This document shows, one piece after another, positions 41,701-54,160 of a stretch of DNA of 64,000 bases. The position numbers and the translations under genes are program-made. The stretch is from NCBI GenBank assembly GCA_023333565.1, contig JAJKFH010001377.1, forward strand, positions 52,799-116,798. The letters run 5' to 3'. Each line of letters begins with the position of its first letter. The stretch's first letter is position 1. Below the pieces are notes generated by a model. The model did not search any database. It was not told where the DNA came from and saw only the letters and a list, made by a program, of their open reading frames with translations. This DNA is from Puffinus mauretanicus (Eukaryota; Chordata; Aves; Procellariiformes; Procellariidae).

Positions 41701-44700
41701 CATATCTTGGGTTTGGGTTAGGCTTCTGAGTACAGACACTTTGGCCTGTTTTTCCCCACAGAATTAATTTTAGAAATATTATACCAAAAAGTGGCAATTT
41801 AACAATTTCTGTTCAACAAAGGAAAGAAAACCAAACTAAAACTTTTTTCAGGAACTCTTTTTCAGTAAATTAGAGACACATCAGGACATGGTGAAATCTA
41901 AGCAGGATATCTGATGCCAGTCAGTCCTTTCTGGTTGCTCAGAAGATTCATTTAGTCATTCCTGTTCCCCAAACTCTTTTTCCTAAAGACTCAGAGGTAC
42001 AATGAGGAGCGGAAAGATATCCCACTCTCTGTAGAACTACTTTCCAGTACAAGAGAGCTACAGTTTTCTGAGTTTAATCTCAGTGTTATTTCAGATGAAT
42101 ATACAGTCCTTTGCCTGTTCATCATAATGACCATCTTTGTATACCCTGATGCCCATTGTATGGACATCTCTCCAGTGTTCTGCTTTCATGTTCCTTCCAA
42201 ACTTTCTTTCAACGTGTGCTGAATTGCAATTTTAATATAAATTAAAATTCCAGCCACTTTTTAATAGGACCGATAGAAATATTTGAAAAAGAGGATTGCA
42301 CATTCCCTTTGCTGATCTAGGTTACCTATATAGCTTACATATCCTGTCTCAGGTAACCTTATCAAAGGCAGCTAATAAGCTGCCAAAGCTGTTGATAACA
42401 ATCAATTCATGAATTCAGTGTTGAGATTTTAAATTTTCACTTTTCTCAACTAACTCGGCACACCCCACTGACTAATCTGAATATGCATATGATTATGTAC
42501 GGTAACGTGCAATTTTAGGATTATGCTAAATATATCAACCACAAATCCAGAGGTTTCTCCTTCACTATCTGTAATATAAAACCTGCAATGTTTTGTCTTA
42601 AATGTAGATATATATATTAGAAATTATTGTACTGAAATCCATGGAGTTAATGGTCTCATTTCAATACAAGTGGCAGGAGAATCTAATTCTGACACACATT
42701 TTCATTGTGTCTCTGAGGCATGTGTCTTACTTAAATTTTACAAAGTAACAGAGTCAATTTCAAATGGATAGTAAATTCTATATGCTAAATTCTATATATA
42801 AACTATAAAGATGAAAATCTTTCAGCTAGTACTCTTGCATGCAGATTTAATTCCGTCTAGGCAGAATAGCACTGCCAAAAATTATCTAGACAAATATTGC
42901 AGTCTTTGCGTTTCTGTCTTTACTGATAAGGTTAAAAGCGGTTTTGTTTTGTTTTGCTTTACAGGAAATAATTTAAATGTCACTGATTTTTTTGAGTTAT
43001 GGATAATGATAACATCTGCATGGTTCAGTTGCAGTAGCATTGGTAGATCTTCCTTTTAGGGTTGCCACATGGAAGTTTCCTACTAGAACAAAAAAAGACT
43101 ATAACTTTCACTCCTACTTGAGTAAAACTATGCCAAAATATGAAGAAACGCCCCTAAAATCTTTCTTCTGTCCTATTTGGTAAATCTCAAATCACAGCTC
43201 AGTGTGTGCCTTGTCCTCATATCAGTGACAGCAGAATATGTATGATTGTTATAGCAACAGTAAAGGGCTTGTGGTACAGGGTTCACACTCCTAAAATAGC
43301 TTTTTGTATGTTCCACAAACTTTCTCTTCAACATAATAAAACGGGATGTAGCTGAGGGCATTGGCTTGAGAATGAACTCTGAAAGGGACTGACCAGGGCT
43401 GTGCGGCTTGGTACTCTTATAGACTGAATAAATCATTCAGCTTTTCCTGGGCATCTCTTGCAAAGCATTTCCTTGGGGATAAATGGAAGCTGATGTGCCA
43501 CTTGGCACCGAGTTTCAGAAATGAATAAAACACTACCTGGTACTCTTTAACATCTTCTAGTCTGTTTTATCAACTGCTAGCAAATGTTTCAAATTAGCGT
43601 GTCACATTCTATAGACAGCCGAGAGACAAATTCTCTCGAACACAGTGTATTAGGCTAAATAATGTAACATACTATTTGAAAAATCAATAGATCGAAGTGA
43701 GTGGTTTTGGTGTCTCATAGATACAAACAAAAATACATTATAAATCAAATTCAGCACTAGAACTCTGTGAGAAAAAACCACCATGGAACAGTAATCATTC
43801 ATTTACTTGCTTTGTCCTCTCTTGCCCGTATTTCCTATTTGAACATTGGACCAGTAAGAATAATGCTGATGGTTATTTTCAAAGTCTTTTTGACATAACT
43901 GCTTTCTAAATCTTAAGAAGTCATAAAATTCACAGGAAGTGGATGTCAGCACCTTTCTAAAAATCTAAGTATAGAAAAAAATGATTTATAGACATAATAT
44001 TTTTCAATAAAACGTGCACTCTTCTTATGGCAAGAGGTTTTCAATATTGATCACATTATTACCAAAAATATTTTTGAAACATAATAAAATTGCAGTGTCA
44101 TCTGCATTCCACCACAAATTCCTCTGCTGAAGGGGTTGAATTCACCATTATAGCTGTTCATCAAAAAAAGTAAGACTTATTTTTTCCCAAATCAAATAGT
44201 CTCTTCCTCTATCATTCCTCTAATTAAGGTTTTGTCCTCAGTTCTACCTCACTGAAGGCAACTCCACCCTGTGATGAGATCTTCAGTGATGAAGTGATTT
44301 CTGTGCAGATCTCGCAGTAGTGTCATGAAAGCTTTTTGGTTTTCCTGGGTATGAAATTAATTAAGTTCTAAAAATCCACAGGCAAGCTAGTAATAAAACA
44401 ATTGAAGATACGGAGATTAAATGAATTAGAAGAAAGGCTTGAGCTTCCACCCTTTACCTTCTTCACTTCAATGGAAAATTGGCCAGGTCTTCTTGGAAGT
44501 ATAATACTAGAAGGTCAGTAGACGAAATAAAGGGCTAATTCTGTGAATAATAACAGAACATAGAATTTTTTTCTCCTTCAGGAATGACAGCCCTAATCAC
44601 TGACCTCCAGCTTCCTTTTTTCTGGCTTAATAAATCTTAAATTCCTTTTTTGGAAAAGGCAGGTAGCAGAGTTTAAGGGGTTAAAATCCTCATCAGCCTG

Positions 44701-44941
44701 AGAAAATAATTTGACTCAGATCTCATTTTATTATAAAAAGTGGACATCACCACATTTGCTAACCAACCATGCTTAGAAAAAAAATTCATTGATGAAAACT
44801 GATTGTTTTTCAAGAATGAATATAGTCTGTTGAAGCTTTTGATTTGAGAAGAATTCTAGAGAAACTTTTGAAATCTATTCGACATTTCTGGATTTTTAGA
44901 ATCGGACAAGTGGTATTCTTATCGACATTTTCACACCCCTA
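38766..44941. other. Intergenic, no gene seen; small inverted repeats only
   Basis: AT-rich sequence. Open frames such as 39121-39480 and 39959-40174 have no family signature. The only structure I see is a cluster of short inverted repeats at 42319-42398. No transposon could be named. Confidence 0.5.
42319..42398. repeat. Cluster of nested short inverted repeats
   Basis: AGGTTACCT (42319-42327) pairs with AGGTAACCT (42351-42359). Overlapping its end, TTATCAA (42359-42365) pairs with TTGATAA (42392-42398) and encloses a perfect 7-bp stem GGCAGCT/AGCTGCC (42367-42373, 42378-42384) with loop AATA. It could fold as an imperfect hairpin, but no function can be assigned. Confidence 0.5.
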
Positions 44942-44966
44942 AATAAAATAAATAAATAAATAAATA
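44942..44966. repeat. (AAAT)n microsatellite
   Basis: Five to six tandem AAAT/TAAA units. Confidence 0.8.
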
Positions 44967-47481
44967 TTTAGAAAGACTGCTAAAATAAGTGAAGGGGTTT
45001 GTTGTATTGTATAGCTGTGTATTTTCTCTGATATCATAGCAAGACTGATTTTCAAATAGAATACAGCACACCTTTGAGATGTTACTTAGGGTTCAATACT
45101 TTAAAATAGAGCATCAAGGAAAAATAAGAGGTAAAGGAGAGCCAAATTACGGAGGGAGAAAGATTTTCCAGAGCATTTCCCAGTGTTGGAGTCTACTAAA
45201 ACAGCAAGACTTTGAATTTTTAATCTGATTAAGTTAAAATTATGAGACTAAAAAATAATCATCAAACCTCTAAGATAAAGCTCTTAAAGATTTTTTGTTT
45301 ATTTGTTTCCCAGATTCACTTAGAATTTAAAATGGAAATTACAAAATTAAATCCATAAACTACTTTGGAACTATATTTTGTTTTGTTTCTTTGTGAACTC
45401 AGGAAGCTCTGAAATTATCCTGTAGTTCTAGTTCTAGCTCATCACCAAAACATTTCAGATAAATTTAAATAAATTTTGCATAAGCATCTAGCTGAGCAAA
45501 GTAATATTGTTCTAAAAACATTTTTTATGTTGAATAACTTTACACTTATTTGAGCAATGATGAAACATGAGATTTGTAAGTAGTAGTGTCTGAAATCAAA
45601 TAAAAATAGTCTGATTAAAATTCAGAGTAGGTATTTGGCTTTTGGTGCTGTCTTTATTACTGAATATCAGCATGAACATAGGCAGATTTTAAATCAAAAT
45701 CATTATTTTGTTGACAATCAAAATTGCATACAATAAAAACATAGTTTCATAATAATGATATCACTTAAACTACTGACAGTGTGAGTAGTAACTCAAAGTG
45801 CAATGTGAAGCACACCAAAGTCTTAGTAGAAGGAGGACAATAGATCTTCAAAGAATTTTTTTTGAAGCAAGAAGAAGTTTGTTTTAAGCTCAGTTTGAAA
45901 TGAGAGAATATGTATAAAAATTGAGTGGGAAGAAATGTCCACAGAAATTTTGCTGTGAACTTTCAGTTTACTCAGCTGTTGTCCAGCCTTGTTTTATTTA
46001 GGAAGCAATATATGTTCTGGACAAGCTAGGGATAGTAACATATACCATGTGATTAACTTTAGATTTATTTAATAAATACATTGAGGGGAAATAATTACAG
46101 GTTTTCTTAGGGGAAGGGAGAAATTATAAAGACAGTCTACGTTGCTGTTTTAAGTTGATAAGAATTAGCATGTTGAAAGAGTATTGCACATTCTTATTTG
46201 TAACTCCCGCTTACTCTCATACATTAATATGTAATTCAAATCTTGGGTATTACCAGCTCAGGATGTAGCCCTAAATTATTGTCTGGTTGTAGCATCTCTT
46301 ATTCTTCTTGCCGTCCTTACTGAACTGAGTAAATTAAGTCAGTGAAGCTGCTCATATGATCTAATTCAAAGGAGAACAAAATCCAGCTACATTTTTAGTA
46401 TGACACATTTTTTCCATTCTTATCCATAATTCATTTGTGCAAGTGGGCTTTTTTACATTTTAATAAACAATATGAAAGAAAGAGCTATTCTCATGATATT
46501 TCCAGAACAACAAAGAAGTATTGAAATGTTTACAGTAGCCCTTTCTTGTGATATGTTTAGACTAATTTTTCTGATTGAGGTGTTTAGTCATCCAGTAAAC
46601 ACTGATTACTTAATGTTACAGCAGTATTGTTTTTTTATTCTCTAGAAAACCAAAATACAAAGAAAAATATTTTATCAGGATGGTGTTTGAATTGGTGATT
46701 TACTTTTTTTTAATTGTTTTTGTACATTTCACTAAGTAAAATGGTAAGATCTGTAGTGCCCAGAAATTCTGTCTCATCTGAAAAGTGATGTTCATACAAA
46801 ACAAGAGCAAGGAAAGAGAATGTTATCTCTACTATGTTGTAGAGATAACCCTGTGCAGAATCCAAATCATTGCATCATTTTTCCAACAGGTGTTGCAAAC
46901 AAATTTGAAAAAGCAGCTGGCTTACGACATTTTCAGTAGTAGCTGTTCAAAGCTTTCTTGTAGAAATGTTGACCACCATATCTAAGTTTTTATACACATA
47001 ATATTTGAGGGTCTTTTTTAATTGTACCACATCTAATGTACCATTTTCAACAAAACTAAGTAAATCTAAACAAAAAAGATACATCCTTAGGCAGCACGAA
47101 TCAACAGGGTTATATATTGGGTTATGTACCAGGCAGTTCTAGAGATCGCTAAATAATGAATGCATAGTACATCTGCTACCTCCCAGTGGTTAGAGGTGGG
47201 AATTGTCCCACTTATGAGCATTGACGTGAAGCTGTACTTTAAAACCAAAGCTAACAAATGATTTGAGCTTGATAACATTAAAAAAACCACTATTTTTATG
47301 TTTACTGTAATTGATTGGACTTGAAGATATGAGAGTGGAAATTCTTCTTTATACCAAGATATATCAGTACAAATTAAATGTTTCTGTCTGTTAAAAAGAC
47401 CAGAAAAGCAAATAACATGCAACTTGTCTACTGCCATTTGGTTGATGAAGATTGCCTGCAAATTTAGCACTGGTATTTCGC
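44967..47481. other. Intergenic, nothing identified
   Basis: AT-rich. The minus-strand 127-codon open frame ending near 47087 is the longest here, but it shows no domain, no codon bias I can judge and no splice context. I treat it as chance. Confidence 0.5.
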
Positions 47482-47566
47482 ACTCTGGCTCAGATCCTCA
47501 AATGCACTTCAACCTCTACCGAAATCACTGGGAGTTCAATGCCTGAATGAGTCTCGGATCATCAAA
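47482..47566. mobile_element. Possible relic of a palindromic non-autonomous DNA transposon
   Basis: GGCTCAGATCCTCAAATGCA, then GAAATCACTGGGAGTTCAAT, then GGATCATCAAAGC resembles, from memory, an ancient amniote palindromic element whose arms read GGCTCAGATCCTCAAAG... inward to ...GAAATCAATGGGAGTT. The two arms here are only weakly complementary, as expected for great age. Tentative. Confidence 0.3.
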
Positions 47567-48292
47567 GCTGTTAGGAGTGTTGAAACCGATGGCTCTTGTA
47601 ATTGCTGGAAGCTACTTGAACATCCACCTCTCTTCTGGGTTTCTTGTAAATTACAGGGAGGTATGCAGAGTCACGAGTAGGATTGAGATGTTTACCAAGG
47701 TGTGCTTGTCATTTATGTTGTCACAGTGGGAAATGAGTATCCAGATACAGAAGGCAAAAGTTGTAGTGATTTATAAATAAACAGAAATGCCCATGTTCAA
47801 TGTGAACTTATTTTCTGATCATACAGTTCCAAAAGCAGCCAGAATAACCTTTTCATTATAGTGTTGAAACTTAGATACTCAGTAATCTTGAAATGCAATT
47901 GCTAGATGCTCAGAAAGATTTCCCAGCATCAAGTGAATTCCCAGTGATAGCATATAATATTGCATAAACAAGTCTGTCTCACATAGCTGATTATTTTAGG
48001 ACAGGAATAATGCATCAATTGTTACTGCGGATAAACAAAATTCCACTTTGCTTTTGCTATCAACTTCCTGAATACTAAACATACAGGATTTAGCTTAGTT
48101 GAAATGATTCTTTGAGATACAGTGATAAATTATTTCAGTTGTGCAATACTTCAAATACCATGCTTCCTTCTTAATGTTCCTTTAATTTCCACCTTTAGCT
48201 TGAGAAAGTTATTGCCTGATAACTTTCAGTGTGGCTTTGGGTTAAAGTTTGGGGCTATTTAGGTATGTTTAGATAAATTCTGTTTGGGCCCA
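47567..48292. other. Intergenic, nothing identified
   Basis: AT-rich, with a T-rich stretch at its right end (T18 around 48293-48310). No gene or named repeat. Confidence 0.5.
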
Positions 48293-48465
48293 ACTTTTTT
48301 TTTTTTTTTCAGTTTTCTTTTTTTTTGTCCAGAAAGCTACAAATCCGTTTCAGTTTGAGAGATACAATTAGAACTGTCACAGACAGCTTCAATTTCGTAA
48401 CTTTATTACAGTAAGATAACGGAGCTTAGTTTTTCAGGCTAAATGAACTGCAAGACTACTTAATA

Positions 48466-48510
48466 ATAACTTAATAATTAATAAAAATAACTTAATAATT
48501 AATAAAAAAT
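48466..48510. repeat. AT-rich tandem repeat, ~21-bp unit, two copies plus partial
   Basis: AACTTAATAATTAATAAAAAT occurs at about 48468-48488 and again, with one extra A, at 48489-48510. A shortened AATAATAACTT precedes it. Local slippage is the likely origin. Confidence 0.7.
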
Positions 48511-51071
48511 AACTTGTTATTTCTGCTTGTGCTGACTGTTGCATTCACAGTGCTCGCACTAAATATTTTCATGGTGAGTCCCTACCTGATATTCAAAAGT
48601 CTAAACATAAGAAGTACAGCATTACATAAATGAGCAAAAAGTAGTATTTTCTGTTTTTTTCAGGCCCATGCTGCAGTCCTGAAAACACTGGAGCGTGAAT
48701 CTGTAGGAATGCTCACCTTCTGCCACCTTTCTCTGTACTAGAAGCTGGATGTGAGATATGTAAATGACATCCTCTTTTAATTGAATGGTTATTCACCAAA
48801 TACAACAGAATATCATGAACTGTGTTTGTGTATTTCTGTTGTAATACCTCCTCCCTATCTAGCACCCAGACTTTTATAATTTATGAACTTGCTTATCCAA
48901 ATTTGCAGAGGGAAAACCGTGTCTGCCTGCTGTGCTTGGAAAGTAATGTGCATAACAGTAGTATTCTTAACAGATCATTAATAAACAGTGAAGAAATCTT
49001 GAAACACTTGCTGGACTAGCACTTGACAAGTCAGCATTTCAGAACTTAGGATAAAAACATACCCAAATCATAAAAACTATTATGGTAGACTACAAGAATG
49101 AGCAAATTAAGGTCTAAAGCATTGAACCATAGAACTGAGGGAAATGTTTAATTGTTTGTATAACAGTTGTCCAGAACTTCATTGAGTCAAACAAATGCTA
49201 TTAATGAAATAACTCACAAAAAAACCAAATTAACTTAAGGAAAAACAAACCTACAGACAGACTTTTTTACTGCATGAGGATAGAATGGTAATTTCACAGA
49301 AATTAATATTCTTTATGAGAAGGCGTTAGTGGGACGGTAACATCTCTACCAATTATTTGCTTCGATATCCTACTCTGCTCATACAGGCTTCAGCTATGCT
49401 TGCTATTCTTATCACTTAAGCCTGAGTGCCTTCAAGTAAAGCATTAAGCAAATTGATTACCGTCTCTTCCGTGCTTATTCTTTCATTTTTTTTCCCCTGA
49501 GAGGGAAATGCATGCAGCTGGAAAACGTCTTCTGTATTTTTATGTACTATTGATGTGCACAAATAGATATATCAATCTGACTGATCTACATGTCAGTCCA
49601 TCTGATATAAAGCCAGATTGTGCGAACACATTTTGCAGTTGGATCAGGAAATGGTGAGGTGTGTGACATTCCATAGTTCCGATGGTCGTCTCCTCCATAG
49701 CCATGGGCCAGTCTGTGGGAGTACGTTATCTTCTGAAAAGGCAAGCTCTGTCTTTATTTCTAGCACCCCACTGTGCTAGCAGAACGAAGTTGTTGGACAT
49801 GGTCCTTATGAGAACCCAAAGATAAGTGTAAATCGGTAAAATACTACGAAATTCAAAGTTGCAAATATAACTTAGAGGTCAGTTTCCAAATGGAGATAAT
49901 TAATAAAACTTAAGACTTATTTTTGGATTCTAGGTTCTGAGGTTTTAATTTAATATTTTTAATCTGTATTTCTAAAGCAGAGTATAGACATGCAGCTGGC
50001 ATTCACGCATTTAAATATGGGATTAATTAATTTACTCAGTACTATATTTTGTCACTTAATTGGACTCTTAATCATGTAAAATCATTGCAAGATTTAAGAT
50101 CTTATACTTTCTAAAAGTATAGATCCTCTTATTTTGATAGATGAAGGTATTTGGATCTTCAGTATTCCTTTACCTTTCAAGCCATTTCTATTTCCCCAAG
50201 TACATCTCCCCATTTCTGTTCAGCCTTGAAACATAAGGCTAGATATTCCTTTCTCATTCTCCAATGTAATTATCCCTAACATTCTCCCTTGATGAAACAA
50301 GTTAAAATAAGTGAATTTAAAATAAAATTCTTTTCTACCTGAATTTTTTTTTGAGTGGAGGAAACAGCTGCAAGTGACTGTCATCACTCTGTTCTTGCAC
50401 TGATAATGACATACAAATACTTATTTTACCCTTATTAGATCCTCCTCTCTATTTCAGTGTAGCTACAGAGCTGACTGTCACAACAGTTTAAATGAAACAA
50501 CGTGAAACCATGAGTTATAAGACTGGCAAATGCACACGAATTACTTGAAGTAATTTGTGGTATTTAATTTTTAAGTTTTAAATCAAGGTCTTCCCATCGC
50601 ATTTGATGATAATATTTTTAAAGAATTAGAATATTTTTAGTTTGAAACTGATACATATTGAAATGCTAAAAAGTGGAAGTAAATAGTATCAAATAGCATA
50701 CACCTGTTAAGAAATGCATTAAATTATAGCTGGAGATACCCTTTACCTGAAATACATCATACCAATAAAGATGAAAGGTCTTAAACCTGATGGGATAATT
50801 TTTGCTGAGGCACAAATTGGCAGAAGGTGTAAATCACTTATACCATGCCTTAGCGATACAACCTGCAATCAATTTAGGCCCCCAGTACTAACCGTCTTTT
50901 GTATTTTATTTTCTTTCCTTTTCTGGCATGTTGGTTCTCTACACTTACGTGACCACTCATTGGGATTCTTGTTCAGAGTCTCCAGTCAACCACTGAGACG
51001 ATGGTTGCCAGATGAGATGGCTGCCCATGCAGTGCCCCTGCTGAGTCAAGCTGAATTCACATCCTCTTTTG
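48511..51071. other. Intergenic, nothing identified
   Basis: AT-rich non-coding sequence. I recognise no gene, RNA or repeat family. Confidence 0.5.
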
Positions 51072-51420
51072 CCAGGCATGATTTTATAGACCTCTCATGA
51101 CATCTTTCCTTCCCCTTCCCAGTCAAGGCCCTGGAGATATTTTGTTTAGTCATTCCTTTTATGGAAGGTATTTCTTGTCTTTGATCATCCTTTTTGCCTC
51201 TCTCTCTTCTTTTTTTCCAGTTCCACTGTAATCTTCTTGAGGCAGAAGAACCACACCACAGGCGCTATTTCCAGGTGCTGAACAAATTTATATAGTACTG
51301 TAACGATGCTCTCTGTTCTATTTTCTATTCCTTCCCTAATTATTCCTAACATTTTATTTGCTTTTTCACTGCTGCTGCACACTGACCTGACATCTTTATG
51401 AACTTTTTCATAAAATTACT
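51072..51420 (-). mobile_element. Ancient CR1/L3-group LINE fragment (ORF2 C-terminal part)
   Basis: On the minus strand, 51382-51185 still encodes SSSEKANKMLGIIREGIENR followed by ELEKKKRE. This matches the ...KKANRMLGIIRKGIENKT... and ...ELEKVQKRATKM motifs of an old CR1-type reverse transcriptase. Nucleotide similarity to that family continues leftward to about 51072 (GATCATCCTTTTTGCC; TATAGACCTCTCATGACAT). It is heavily mutated, with frameshifts and no tail, and much older than the CR1 copies at 33, 37.9 and 63.6 kb. Confidence 0.8.
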
Positions 51421-53399
51421 TTTTCATAAAATTTCTTTTCTGCGTGGTAGCAGCTAGCTTATAAACCTGTCACGGTGTCATACCCTAGCTTCCCAATCAT
51501 TGCCTTGGCTCACATTACTTTTTAGAAACTACATCACTGGCAGTGATACACTCATTTACTAGACTGACCATCTTGCCATGCTGCTAACAAGGAGACTGTT
51601 AGAAACCAGCCCTGTAAAAGAGCACTGGCAAGCAAAACGATAGAATCACTGTGACTTGCATATCAATGGAGCAACGAAGCTCAGGGCACCTACAGCCAAT
51701 GAGCCCTTTCCTTAATCAGCACTGCCCTTTGGTGATACCTTAGCACGTAGCTGCCTGTCAGTCACAATTAAAGAAAGCTGATTCCCTCACACCTCAGCCA
51801 AAAGCCCCACCTTGTATATAACACATAGTCTCAACAATCTGCAGCTGCAAATTGCAATGGAGAATAGGTCATTCCAATCGCAAACACAAAACAGTTACTG
51901 CAAGAAAGAAATTTACAAGCAGATGAGAGAGAAATAATGAATCCTTCTTCTTTACAGAGAATAGGTTCCGTGAATCCTCTCCTATTGACGGCTCTCTATG
52001 TCCTATTTTTGAGACCAAACTGTTCCTTGTTTATGCTGAAATGAAATCATTTGATAGACAGATGACAGGCATACTGTGTACTAGAAAAGCAGCTGTTTGC
52101 AATATCATAAAAAATCCTGGCAAAAGCAAGGATATTGAAAGCAGCTGCTAGACACTTTCTAAAGTAATGTCATTATGTTTCTATACTAATTCTTGAGAGC
52201 ACAATTCAATTTCTTAATAGTAAATCTTTGCACTTTTTTTCATAGCAGCTGAATTAGGCTCCTGCTTCTTAACTGACTTCATTTTTCTGTGAATTTAGAA
52301 AATTATACCAAGACCCAAAAGTTTGTTAATGTCTCTAATATAATTTTCCAATGCTTAAAAAAAAAACAGTGTGAACTTTTGGGCTAATTTACTACTTTTG
52401 TGTCTATTTGCTTGTTGCATGTGTTTCTCATTAATAACTAAATGGACTAGATTATTATTTTGTGTACTTACTTCTTTGAGATTCCTGTGTGATTGGTAGC
52501 AAAACATCTTTCCTGCTTTGTTAGAAAAGTAATTGCATACTCAAAACCTCCCTTTAAAAGATTTGAAACAAAATTTAATGAACATAGTGGAAAGGCTCCA
52601 AAAGGAAAAGTCCTTTGCATGTGCATGATAACTATGTATCACTAAAAGGATAAATACAAATGGGAAGCATAGTTTGACAGATGTAGAATTCTTTTTGCAT
52701 CTTTCCAGAAAAGTAAAAGCAGATGCTGAAATACTCCTCATCCAGGTCCCATAGCCAAGGTGTCATTCAGAAAATCTAGGATGATCACCTCTAGACAATA
52801 ATGGAGCTAATTCCTTGTGGCTGAAATTCATTCATTTAGTCATATTTTGTATGCCAAAGTTAGGTTAAGGCTTTTGCCTTTTAGTAAATGTTACCTGGTA
52901 CATAATGTCTCCAGTCTTCTGAGGCTGACGATATGTTACAAATTAGTGCCACTGAAAATTATGATTTGTGAGAGTGTCCATTGAGAATGTCAGTGGTGCC
53001 ATTCAGCACAATTTACATATGCCACCGAATACTGCTAAGTTCCTGACAACTTGTGGTCATTTACTTGAGGTTGAATATTAAATTTTCTAACATGGCAGAA
53101 AACCCAGGAAGACTTCTGCGGTGAGATTTCTTCCAAGTTTCTTTCTGGAATCCTAATGTATATAATTGTGCAACAACAGTTATTTGTGTAGTTCTACTTA
53201 TAAATAAAAATATCAGAAATATGCTTGCAACTTTTGGCTTCTACCAAACTAACTTCATAGATGCAGATTACATATCTGTTGCTGCGATATTAAACAATTT
53301 CATGTTTATGTAAAATGTTTTATATTATTCATGCTTTCTTAGTGTGTATCTCCTGCCATATTAAAAGGTGCATCATATAGCGAGCAATGTAGCGAGCAC
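51421..53399. other. Intergenic, nothing identified
   Basis: AT-rich, with a small direct duplication of TTTTTCATAAAATT at its left edge. I see no supported gene or repeat. Confidence 0.5.
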
Positions 53400-54160
53400 A
53401 CTCCAGACTGGTCCCACAGAGTGTGCATCTCTTGCACTTAGAGTTAATCTCCTGAGAGGAATTCAGTTTCTGCCCTCAGCAGCTGCTCTGTAATGCAGAC
53501 AGCAGCAAGGGTGACTGGCAGATTGCTTCAACATCATACCTGAGCTGAAATAAAATGCCAATGTATCCCGTGCACAGTCAGCTCCTTCAATCAACTTTCC
53601 CTCTGTCCTTTCCTTGAGAGGACAAGCAGAGTCCCCATCACTCCCAAGGCTACTGTCAGGGAGCACCAAGGGCTGCTTGCTCCAGAAGGGACAGGGAACC
53701 AAACCAGCAGTGCAGCTGGCAGAGCCTCGGCCAGCAGGGCCCACTCCCCCAGTACCCAAACACAGTGAGCAGGACAGGTCTGGTAGCAGCTGGGTTCAGC
53801 TGAGAGTCCAGATTGCTGGGCAAGTTCATAGTAATGGGGGAGATGCAAGGTCAGGTCACCAACTCAAATGTGCAGACGGGGTTCTGTCCAGACCAATGCG
53901 CACCACAGGACAGCCCAAGCAGGGAATGAGGGCACATGCCTTAGCTTAAACGCAGCTCCTGAGCAAAGAGGTGCGTGGGGTGGGTAGTCTCACACCTCTC
54001 ACAGCTGCTTCTCACAGCAGTGTTATCCATGGTTACACAGAGGTGTAACAGCCCCTGAGCACAAGCAGCAAAACACCTGACAGCCTTTTCAATTTCCAGT
54101 GTTTTCTGCTGCTCAGGTGCAAGTAGAAGCATGCTCAGACACTTCATATATTGTGGGAAC
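53400..54160. other. GC-richer island of unknown identity
   Basis: Composition shifts from AT-rich flanks to CA/GC-rich sequence with many CAG, CACAG and GGGCA words, then shifts back near 54160. Open frames on both strands (for example 53614-53949 plus and 53591-53848 minus) are phase artefacts without a domain. It could be an unrecognised transposon or LTR insertion, an old exon remnant or a regulatory element. I cannot find terminal repeats or a target duplication. Confidence 0.3.

Noticed and set aside
47087..47470. 127-codon minus-strand open frame
   Set aside because: No recognisable domain, no splice or promoter context, in AT-rich sequence; chance is the simplest explanation.
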